In this document: one piece after another, positions 15,905 through 23,785 of the stretch
How the letters are laid out: the number at the start of each line of letters is the position of its first letter
Numbering within the stretch: position 1 is the first letter of the stretch
Source: Thalassolituus alkanivorans
GTDB taxonomy: Bacteria; Pseudomonadota; Gammaproteobacteria; Pseudomonadales; Oceanobacteraceae
NCBI RefSeq assembly: GCF_020447205.1
Contig: NZ_JAJAEL010000011.1
Span: 124,001-188,000, forward strand
Reading direction: 5' to 3'
DNA: 64,000 nt
The notes under the pieces: generated by a model
What the model was told of the DNA's origin: nothing
What the model saw: only the letters and a program-made list of their open reading frames with translations
Databases searched by the model: none
Position numbers and translations under genes: made by a program

Positions 15905-18358
15905 ATGAATATTATTAAAAAAATCCGCAGCACCCTGTTCCGCTGGCAACAAAAATGGCTGTATGGCGTTATCAAAACCCAGATCATCGGGCCGGATATT
16001 AAAGATTTCAACCTGGACCCTGACAAGCCAATCATCTATGCCATGCTCTACCCGTCCCATGCAGAGCAGCTGGTGATAGATGCCGAAGTCAATAAACTGG
16101 GCTGGGGCAGTCCTCATCAGGACCGCATTGAGCGCCGCCTGCCGGGTAAGCCGTTTTTTAATATTTACCGCCGCGCCGGAACCCCCTTCCGCAAACAGGG
16201 CACACCGATTGTCGCCAAGCAGCTGATCCGTCAGGCCGAATGGCTGGCAGAACAGGATGAGCGCGATATTCAGGTTGTGCCTGTGCGGGTATTCTGGGGA
16301 CGGGCACCGGAAAAAGAAGGCTCTTTCCTGCGTATCTGGCTGCAGAACAGCGGTACTCTGGGTGGCCGTTTATTTACTCTGATGGCCATTTTACTCAACG
16401 GTCGTAATACCTTTGTGCATTTCAGCCGGCCAATGTCGCTGCGTGAACTGTACGAGCCGGGTAAATCACCGGAAATGCTGGCGCGTAAAGTAGCCCGCGT
16501 ATTGCGTGTGCATAACCGTCAGGTTTCCGCCTCGGTACTGGGACCGGATTTATCCCACCGCCGCACTCTGGTGCATCAGATTCCGCACAAGCCGCTGGTG
16601 CTGAAAGCTATTGAAGAAGAAGTAGCGACCCAGGGCATCAGTAAAGCCAAAGCGCAGCAGAAGGCGCTGAAGTATGCCGATGAAATTGCCTCCAATATTT
16701 CCTACACCAACGTGCGCTTCCTGGATGTGTTGCTGACCTGGGTATGGAATAAAATTTACGATGGTATTTCGCTGCACAATATCGAAAACCTGAAAAACAT
16801 CAGCAAAGACAACGAAATTATTTATGTGCCCTGCCACCGCAGCCATATTGATTACCTGCTGCTGTCTTACGTTCTGTATCACCACGGTCTGCAACTGCCG
16901 CAGATTGCCGCAGGCATTAACCTTAATATGCCGGTTGTTGGCCCGATCCTGCGCCGTGGCGGTGCCTTCTTTATGCGCCGGACGTTCCGTGACAATAAAC
17001 TCTATGCCGCGGTTTTTGATGAATACCTGCACTCGGTATTTTCCGGTGGTTACGCCACCGAATATTTCGTTGAAGGCGGACGTTCACGTACCGGCCGCAC
17101 CCTGAGTCCGAAAGCCGGTATGCTGGCCATGACCCTGCGCAGCTATCTGCGCGATTCGCGCAAGCCGATTATGTTTGTGCCTGTATACACCGGTTACGAG
17201 AAAGTATTCGAAGCCAACAGTTATCTGGGCGAATTACGCGGCCAACAGAAGAAAAAAGAAAGCCTGCTGGGTGTTGTGGGTACACTGCGTTCTTTTAAAC
17301 GTTCCTTCGGAAAAGTAAACGTTACTTTCGGCGAGCCGATTTACTTCACCGAATTCCTTAATCAGCAGCGCCCGGACTGGCGTGCGGAAGATTACAGCAC
17401 TTGTGATTACCGTCCGGAATGGGCACCTAAGGTAGTTGATCAGCTGGCAAAAGAAGTGGTCACCGGTATCAACAGCGCGGCCTCCGTTAACCCGATCAAC
17501 CTGATTGCCCTGAGCATTCTGTCGGCACCACGTCAGGCGATGGATGAGCAGCAGCTGATTGTGCAGATGGAATCCTACCGCAATCTGCTGGCACAAACCC
17601 CATACAGCAAGCTGACGGCCCTGCCGGATGGTAATGGTGCTGAGTGGCTGGCCTATGCCGAAAAACTGGATGCCGTATCGCGCTCCAAGCACCCACTTGG
17701 CGATCTGATTCAGACCAGCGACCGTCAGGCCGTTACCCTGACCTATTACCGCAACAACGTATTGCATTTAATTGCTCTGCCATCACTGCTGGCCTGTTTG
17801 TTTGTGAACAACCAGCGCTACAGCAGCGAACAGGTTCAGGCCATAGTTGCCAGCTTCTATCCTTATCTGCAGGCTGAATTATTCCTGCACTGGAACAGCA
17901 GCGAGCTGAGCAGCGAAGTACAGCGCTGGCTGGATGCATTGGTGGATTGTGGTTATCTGCATCTGAACGATAAGGGCTACCACGCCACGCCGGCCAGCAG
18001 TAATGAATATGCTCTGCTCGAAGGACTGGCGGCTAACGTGATGCAGACGCTGGAACGTTACTTCCTCACCCTGAGCGTGCTCAGCCGTAAAGGTTCAGGC
18101 GAACTCAGCGCCAAAGAACTGGAAGAACAATGCACCCTGCTGGCACAGCGTATCAGCCTGCTGTACGGCATTAACGCGCCGGAGTTCTTTGATAAATCGC
18201 TGTTCCGCACCCTGATTCAGCAACTGGTCAGTGAAAAACTGCTGGCAAAAAACAGCGATGACAAACTGACCTTCAGCAATGAACTGGATGCGCTGACCAG
18301 CGCACTGGAAGAAGTGCTGGATGGCGCTCTGCGTCAGAGCATTCTGCGCAGCGTTTAA
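15905..18358 (+). CDS. plsB: Glycerol-3-phosphate 1-O-acyltransferase (PlsB)
   Basis: An 817-residue inner-membrane enzyme that acylates sn-glycerol-3-phosphate at position 1, the first step of phospholipid synthesis. The acyltransferase signature HxxxxD appears in PCHRSHIDYLL (about residue 310), and the glycerol-phosphate-binding block is FVEGGRSRTGRTL (about 389). The length matches E. coli PlsB. It stands alone and is followed by a strong terminator. No truncation or frameshift is seen. Confidence 0.97.
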   Translation: MNIIKKIRSTLFRWQQKWLYGVIKTQIIGPDIKDFNLDPDKPIIYAMLYPSHAEQLVIDAEVNKLGWGSPHQDRIERRLPGKPFFNIYRRAGTPFRKQGTPIVAKQLIRQAEWLAEQDERDIQVVPVRVFWGRAPEKEGSFLRIWLQNSGTLGGRLFTLMAILLNGRNTFVHFSRPMSLRELYEPGKSPEMLARKVARVLRVHNRQVSASVLGPDLSHRRTLVHQIPHKPLVLKAIEEEVATQGISKAKAQQKALKYADEIASNISYTNVRFLDVLLTWVWNKIYDGISLHNIENLKNISKDNEIIYVPCHRSHIDYLLLSYVLYHHGLQLPQIAAGINLNMPVVGPILRRGGAFFMRRTFRDNKLYAAVFDEYLHSVFSGGYATEYFVEGGRSRTGRTLSPKAGMLAMTLRSYLRDSRKPIMFVPVYTGYEKVFEANSYLGELRGQQKKKESLLGVVGTLRSFKRSFGKVNVTFGEPIYFTEFLNQQRPDWRAEDYSTCDYRPEWAPKVVDQLAKEVVTGINSAASVNPINLIALSILSAPRQAMDEQQLIVQMESYRNLLAQTPYSKLTALPDGNGAEWLAYAEKLDAVSRSKHPLGDLIQTSDRQAVTLTYYRNNVLHLIALPSLLACLFVNNQRYSSEQVQAIVASFYPYLQAELFLHWNSSELSSEVQRWLDALVDCGYLHLNDKGYHATPASSNEYALLEGLAANVMQTLERYFLTLSVLSRKGSGELSAKELEEQCTLLAQRISLLYGINAPEFFDKSLFRTLIQQLVSEKLLAKNSDDKLTFSNELDALTSALEEVLDGALRQSILRSV

Positions 18359-18373
18359 ACCTGCTCAGAGCAT

Positions 18374-18401
18374 AAAAAAACCGGCATCTGCCGGTTTTTT
18401 T
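18374..18401 (+). terminator. Terminator after plsB
   Basis: A stem of AAAAAAACCGGCA with its complement around a two-base loop, ending in seven T's. The A/T symmetry allows use by the convergent rsmJ operon as well. Confidence 0.92.
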
Positions 18402-18426
18402 ATATCTGTAATCTGTAGCAAAGCGC

Positions 18427-19230
18427 TTATTCAGCGTCAGTATCTTCTGGATTCCAGGGAGCAACTTTGGCTTTAACATAAACATCAAAGCGGTTGGATT
18501 TACCGGTTAAGGCAAAGGTTGGTTTTTTACCCGCCAGAGGCTCGGCTTTACGTGCCCGCTTCACCACTACCCGGCAACGGGCACAGGCAAGAGCCCGTTC
18601 AAGCAGATCATCAGCATCAGTGTCCTGCCCTACGACATCACGGAACGCCTGCATATCTTTTTTAACCTGCGCCGTTGCTTTCGGATCGTGATCAAACATC
18701 GGATCGAGATACACCACATCCGGTTGCCGCTGCGGATCGGATTCAGGCACCAGCAGATCGTGACTGCTGCCAAAGTGCAATTCAATACGGGCAATAATAT
18801 CGGCAACTTCTGCATCGTTAGCGCCCCGCGCCAGACCATCGGCCAATAAGGCCGCGACCACCGGCTGACGTTCGTGAGCACGTACGCTGCAACCCAGAGT
18901 CGCCAGCACAAAGCTGTCACGACCAAGACCTGCGGTGGCATCCAGCACCGAGGGTTTGTACGAACCACTCACTCCCACCGCTTTGGCAATATCCTGCCCG
19001 AGACCGCCGCCAAATTTACGCCGGTGCGCCGCAGCTCCGGCAGAAAAATCAACACGTACCGCGGTGCGCAGATTATTGCCCTGACGCAGGCTCAGACCGT
19101 CATAGTCAAAGCACAGATGAAAACCATCCTGCTGCAACAGGGATTTAGGTGCCAGTGTCAGACCGTAGCGTTCACACAGTTCCCGGACTTCACTGTCCGA
19201 TTCACGCACCAGATTGATTAGTTCAGTCAC
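18427..19230 (-). CDS. rsmJ: 16S rRNA (guanine1516-N2)-methyltransferase (RsmJ)
   Basis: A 267-residue class I SAM-dependent methyltransferase of the RsmJ (YhiQ) family, which methylates G1516 of 16S rRNA. Typical blocks are VDFSAGAAAHRRKFGGG, the SAM loop LDATAGLGRDSF, and the catalytic-type VYLDPMFDHDPK. It converges on plsB and lies 13 bases after uppP, so it is probably the distal gene of that run. Confidence 0.93.
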   Translation of the reverse strand: MTELINLVRESDSEVRELCERYGLTLAPKSLLQQDGFHLCFDYDGLSLRQGNNLRTAVRVDFSAGAAAHRRKFGGGLGQDIAKAVGVSGSYKPSVLDATAGLGRDSFVLATLGCSVRAHERQPVVAALLADGLARGANDAEVADIIARIELHFGSSHDLLVPESDPQRQPDVVYLDPMFDHDPKATAQVKKDMQAFRDVVGQDTDADDLLERALACARCRVVVKRARKAEPLAGKKPTFALTGKSNRFDVYVKAKVAPWNPEDTDAE

Positions 19231-19243
19231 AACCTATCCGTTC

Positions 19244-20041
19244 TCAGACAAAAAACAGCAGCAATACGCCACCCAATGCCAGGCGGTACAGAACAAACGG
19301 CAGCATGCCAATCCGGTTAATAAAAGCCAGGAAGTAATAAATACAGACCCAGGCACTGACCGCCGACAATACCGCCCCCAGAGCCAGCGATGTCCAGTCA
19401 ACCGGCAACAGCGACTGGCTCAGTTCATGCGCTTTTAAACCGCCGGCTGCCAGAATTAACGGAATCGATAACAGAAAAGAAAAACGCGCCGCATCAACCC
19501 GGTGTAAGCCAAGTAATAACGCCGCCGTCATAGTAATGCCGGAACGTGACGTACCGGGAATTAATGCCAGCGCCTGGGCGACACCAATAATCAACGCCAT
19601 CGCCAGCGTCATTTTTGCCAGGCTGATGCCCTTCCCACGTTTCTGGTCGGCAATGCCCAATAAAATACCAAACCCGATCGTGGCCCAGGCAATCACTTCA
19701 ACCGAACGCAGGTTAGCTTCAATCCAGTCGCCTAATAATACCCCGGCCAAACCGGCAGGAATCGTTGCCAGCCCGACATACCAGGCGAGTTTTGCATCAG
19801 CACTGGGCTTTGCCGTCCAGCCACTTTTAAACCATGCACTGATCAGCCTGTGAATATCCTGGCGGAAATAAAACATGACCGCTGCCAGTGTGCCCACATG
19901 CACGGCTACATCAAATGCCAGTCCCTGATCCTGCCAACCAAGAACCTGTGAAGGCAGAATAAGATGTGCCGAACTGGAAATAGGTAAAAACTCAGTTAAT
20001 CCCTGCAGTACCGCCAGTACAATGATCTCAATAAGATCCAT
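19244..20041 (-). CDS. uppP: Undecaprenyl-diphosphatase (UppP/BacA)
   Basis: A 265-residue polytopic membrane protein that dephosphorylates undecaprenyl pyrophosphate to recycle the lipid carrier for peptidoglycan and other surface polymers; overexpression gives bacitracin resistance in E. coli. The two signature motifs are visible: EFLPISSSAHL near the N-terminus and PGTSRSGITMTAALLLGL in the second half. It begins 20 bases downstream of tsaB, so the two may be co-transcribed. Confidence 0.96.
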   Translation of the reverse strand: MDLIEIIVLAVLQGLTEFLPISSSAHLILPSQVLGWQDQGLAFDVAVHVGTLAAVMFYFRQDIHRLISAWFKSGWTAKPSADAKLAWYVGLATIPAGLAGVLLGDWIEANLRSVEVIAWATIGFGILLGIADQKRGKGISLAKMTLAMALIIGVAQALALIPGTSRSGITMTAALLLGLHRVDAARFSFLLSIPLILAAGGLKAHELSQSLLPVDWTSLALGAVLSAVSAWVCIYYFLAFINRIGMLPFVLYRLALGGVLLLFFV

Positions 20042-20061
20042 AAGTTGATTCCTTAAAAGTA

Positions 20062-20754
20062 TTAATCCCGGCGCAACAGGCTCGGTTGCTCATCGAGTTT
20101 TTTCCAGGCAACAGAATCACGCAAATAAACCGGCGGATGTTGTTCGACACTGCCAAATTCACCGCGTTGCCATGCGTCCTCAGCCAGCGCCAACATAATA
20201 TCGGCCTGAGGTTGCACATCAGCCCAGTCCTGAGCGCAGGAAGCAAATGCCGGCAGAGTAAGGCCATCCCCTGCAACGATACCGTCAAACGCCTTCAGCG
20301 CCTGCAGACACTGCTCCGGACTGCCGACGTGTTCGGCTCCGATCAATCGGCAAAGTTCACCTTCACGCTGGAAATGCCCCCAGAATACCTCTCCCATATG
20401 GGCATCCATTACCGCCATCACATGGTCAGCCTGAGAACTGCGTAAAGTTTTTAATGCCACACTCTGCAATGAGGAAATACCGCAAACAGGAAGCTCCAGT
20501 GCAAAAGCAATTCCCTGTAATACCGAAGCCGCAATCCGGATACCGGTAAAAGAGCCTGGTCCACGCCCGTAAGCTATGCCCTCCAGCTCTGCTTTTTTCA
20601 CCCCTGCCCGGATTAACAACTCATCCACCATCGGCAATAAGCGCTGTGCATGACGACGCGGTTGATCTTCACACAACGACCAGTATTCCGAACCACGGCT
20701 AAGGGCAACAGAACACAGAGAGGATGAGGCATCAACGATCAATAAACAGGACAT
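20062..20754 (-). CDS. tsaB: tRNA threonylcarbamoyladenosine synthesis protein TsaB
   Basis: A 230-residue ASKHA-fold protein. TsaB pairs with TsaD and TsaE to install the t6A37 modification on ANN-decoding tRNAs. The family start LIVDASSSLCSVAL and the conserved YGRGPGSFTGIRI block are present; as in other TsaB proteins there is no full set of ATP-binding residues. The ATG at 20754 has GGAAAG upstream; an in-frame ATG at 20892 would add 46 residues and read through the terminator hairpin, so it is rejected. Confidence 0.94.
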   Translation of the reverse strand: MSCLLIVDASSSLCSVALSRGSEYWSLCEDQPRRHAQRLLPMVDELLIRAGVKKAELEGIAYGRGPGSFTGIRIAASVLQGIAFALELPVCGISSLQSVALKTLRSSQADHVMAVMDAHMGEVFWGHFQREGELCRLIGAEHVGSPEQCLQALKAFDGIVAGDGLTLPAFASCAQDWADVQPQADIMLALAEDAWQRGEFGSVEQHPPVYLRDSVAWKKLDEQPSLLRRD

Positions 20755-20864
20755 AATACTTTCCGCAGCGAACAGGCGCGGCAGTATAACACAGGGCATG
20801 ATTCTTCCATCCTGCTGCCCAACGCTGACTGACAGTCCCTGCAGAACAAAAATGACAGGCGAAA

Positions 20865-20889
20865 AAAAACCCGGCATTGCCGGGTTTTT
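20865..20889 (-). terminator. Terminator after the AT-hook protein gene
   Basis: An AAAAACCCGGC stem with its complement and an ATT loop; on the minus strand it is followed by eight T's, 11 bases after the stop codon. Confidence 0.92.
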
Positions 20890-20900
20890 CAATGCAGCAA

Positions 20901-21758
20901 TCAGCTTGCTACTTTTGGCGGACGACCGCGACGCTTAGGCGCAGTACCGGCAGCCGCAGCTGCTGGTTTGGCCTTAGCCGGACGACCACGGCGCTTAGGA
21001 GCGGCACCTGCAGCAGCCGGTGCAGCGGCTGCTTTAGCCGGACGACCGCGTTTTTTAGGAGCAGCAGCAGTTGCTGGCGCAGCTTTAGCCGGACGACCAC
21101 GCTTTTTAGGCGCAGCAGCGGTTGTTGCTTTTGCTGCAGCCGGACGGCCACGCTTTTTAGGAGCAGCAGCGGTTGCTGTTTTTGCGGTTGCAGTTGCTTT
21201 GGCTTTCAGCTTTTTAGCAGCAACAGAGGCTTTGCCATGTTCTTTAGTGGCATGAGCTTTAACTTTTGCAGCATCCTGTTTGCCACGGGCTTTACGCCAT
21301 TTGGCTTCAAATGCAGCAACGGCTTTCGCCAGATCGGCTTCTGCTTTAGCAACCAGTGACGCTTCAAACGCTTCAACAGCCGCAATGGCTTTTGCTGCCA
21401 CTTCTTCTGCTTTCGCTTCAATTTGTGCAGCTTTAACCGCAACAGTAGCAGTACGGGCTTCAGCTTTCAGAGCCTGCAGCTTGGTATTTTCTGCTTTTAC
21501 TTTAGCGTTAGCTGCAGCAACTGCGCGCTTGGCAGCAGGCGTTGGTTTAGCGGTTGCTTTTTCTTTTGCAGCGGTTGCTTTAGTTGCAGCAGCATCGACT
21601 TTAGCCTGTTGAGCGGTAACCGCTGCATGGGCTTTTTCAGATGCTTTTACTGCTGAAGCGACAACCGCTGGTACTGCCTCTGCAGTTTTAGCCGCAACTG
21701 CTTTAGCAGCTGCAGGCTTACGACCGCGTTTGGCTGGAGCTTTTTTAGGTCTGGCCAT
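20901..21758 (-). CDS. Histone H1-like / AlgP-like AT-hook DNA-binding protein
   Basis: A 285-residue, strongly basic protein of Ala, Lys, Pro, Arg and Val. After MARPKKAPAKRGRKP comes a long Ala/Lys-rich helical region (about residues 15-198). The C-terminal 87 residues contain five K[K/R]RGRP AT-hook cores spaced 17-20 residues apart. This layout is like Pseudomonas AlgP (AlgR3) and other bacterial H1-like proteins that bind DNA and affect expression of many genes. It is monocistronic with its own terminator. The repeat-coding DNA makes copy number prone to change. The exact orthology to AlgP is uncertain because the Pseudomonas repeat is KPAA rather than an AT-hook. Confidence 0.85.
   Translation of the reverse strand: MARPKKAPAKRGRKPAAAKAVAAKTAEAVPAVVASAVKASEKAHAAVTAQQAKVDAAATKATAAKEKATAKPTPAAKRAVAAANAKVKAENTKLQALKAEARTATVAVKAAQIEAKAEEVAAKAIAAVEAFEASLVAKAEADLAKAVAAFEAKWRKARGKQDAAKVKAHATKEHGKASVAAKKLKAKATATAKTATAAAPKKRGRPAAAKATTAAAPKKRGRPAKAAPATAAAPKKRGRPAKAAAAPAAAGAAPKRRGRPAKAKPAAAAAGTAPKRRGRPPKVAS
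20904..21164 (-). repeat. Tandem AT-hook-coding repeats (units of 17, 17, 20 and 20 codons plus a partial)
   Basis: Each unit encodes APK[K/R]RGRP followed by an Ala/Pro/Lys linker. At the DNA level GCCGGACGACCACG-type blocks recur every 51 or 60 bases. The two 17-codon units are closest to each other, as are the two 20-codon units, suggesting stepwise duplication. Confidence 0.9.
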
Positions 21759-22330
21759 AGGTGAATTCCTCTAATATTCCTGATCAGGTAGGGTAACGCT
21801 AGCACAAAATATATAAGTGCATAAGCTAACGGGAGCAATAATAGTATTTTTATTATCGAAAACCAAAAAATAATGAATCAACAATGCTATTTATGACCTG
21901 TTTTTGCCTATTCTGGTCATTGTTCTGTGATATTCCGCTGCCATTACTGAAAATAGATATGATTTTTGCATCCTCGCGTTACTTGCAATGACGTATTTAA
22001 CAGCCTGCCTATTAATCTCCCGGATTACTATTAAGGCACTTCTTAAGATACTTCTTAAGGTACTTCCGAATAATTCAGCCGTGTCTTAAATTCCGCTGAA
22101 AGGAAGTTCATCGATCGATAATGTAATAAGCAGCGTCTTGGTAGTTTTACGGATCAGTTTAATCCCGGTAGTTTAAAAGCTGACAATATTTGCCTGTTGG
22201 TACCCGGTAATGGCAAAAGCAAATACGGAATCACGCATTTATGTTCTGACTCAGCAAATAAAGATGAACCTTAATGGTGCACACACCTGTTTTTAAGTTG
22301 TTGATTCTATTAAAAAACCGATACGCCCCC
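21759..22330. other. AT-rich gene-poor region left of the MITE-like element
   Basis: There is no convincing gene. The first 250 bases are strongly AT-rich and should hold the promoter of the AT-hook gene. Around 22140-22290 the plus strand has a 45-codon open frame without a start (including LLVPGNGKSKYGITHL) that reads like protein and may be a decayed gene fragment. I do not recognise it. Confidence 0.5.
22033..22068. repeat. 12-bp tandem repeat, three degenerate copies
   Basis: The units are AAGGCACTTCTT, AAGATACTTCTT and AAGGTACTTCCG, head to tail. They lie in non-coding DNA with no clear regulatory meaning. Confidence 0.8.
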
Positions 22331-22662
22331 AGGGCCTGTTGACATTAATTAAACAGGCCTGTTATCGGATAAAAATGCCTCAGACAAGGCGCTGAGAGTG
22401 TGGGATGTTCAGCACATCCCTGTGCTTCACCCCTTCGGGGTTGGCACGCCAATCTGTTCCAGACAGATTGGTAACGGGTTAAGCCAGCGAACAGCAACGC
22501 AGGATGAGGGATTTTTAGTCATAACCCTTCGGGCTGAGGCCAGTTTTCCCCATTAACGTCGTCGCTCGTCATTTATTTAGCCCGCTAATATCAGTCCTCT
22601 CTTCTTGTTCTGAGAAAAACTGGCTCTCAGCAGATCCGATTAACTTAGTGTCAACAGGCCCT
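22331..22662. mobile_element. MITE-like element with 14-bp terminal inverted repeats
   Basis: The 332-bp block begins AGGGCCTGTTGACA and ends with its exact complement TGTCAACAGGCCCT; similarity continues inward (TTAATTAA against TTAACTTA). It has no ORF that could be a transposase. Inside are perfect hairpins: GGGATGT/ACATCCC (22402-22420), CCCC/GGGG (22430-22440) and CCAATCTGT/ACAGATTGG (22449-22471). These features fit a non-autonomous transposable element. I could not identify a clear target-site duplication or the parent element. Confidence 0.72.
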
Positions 22663-22886
22663 AGGTATCTCCTGCACTAAGTGCAGTCGACCCCGGCCTT
22701 CAGAAGGTACTTTTTAATCTCTGCAACACCATCAGCACGTACAGATCGGGTCGCAATAGAGACAAATAAAGCTCAATGACATTAGCCGGTGCATAAAGGA
22801 AAGGTGAAAACCACCCGCTATGATTTAAACGGCCTACCGGAACAACATCACGATCAACTGTCGCCGGATGTAAAACGCGGACATAA

Positions 22887-22908
22887 AAAAAGGGCCGAGG
22901 CCCTTTTT
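22887..22908 (-). terminator. Terminator after adk
   Basis: AAAAAGGGCC and its complement around a GA loop, 16 bases after the adk stop, with a T run on the minus strand. The 260 bases between the MITE-like element and adk hold nothing else I can support. Confidence 0.9.
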
Positions 22909-22923
22909 AACTTATCCGGTTAT

Positions 22924-23619
<696 letters not shown>

Positions 23620-23707
23620 TCAAAAAATTGGTTATTTTTCAACCAGTCACGGAAAAAATAGGCCTAACCTTACTCCGAGCCGGGCTCTTGCTCAAGTGAT
23701 TGTGATG

Positions 23708-23736
23708 AAAAAGCCGGGCAGATAATGCCCGACTTT
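23708..23736 (-). terminator. Terminator after ppc
   Basis: A GCCGGGCA/TGCCCGAC stem (one G-U pair) with a GATAA loop and a five-T tail on the minus strand, about 50 bases after the ppc stop. Confidence 0.85.
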
Positions 23737-23785
23737 GGTATAGACCGCGCAGCACCTGAAGTGATGCCACGCCCACGACAAGGGA

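Noticed and set aside
20877-21359. Plus-strand 160-codon Ser/Cys/Arg-rich ORF
   Set aside because: It is the antisense shadow of the AT-hook repeats; its odd composition follows from the repeat DNA.
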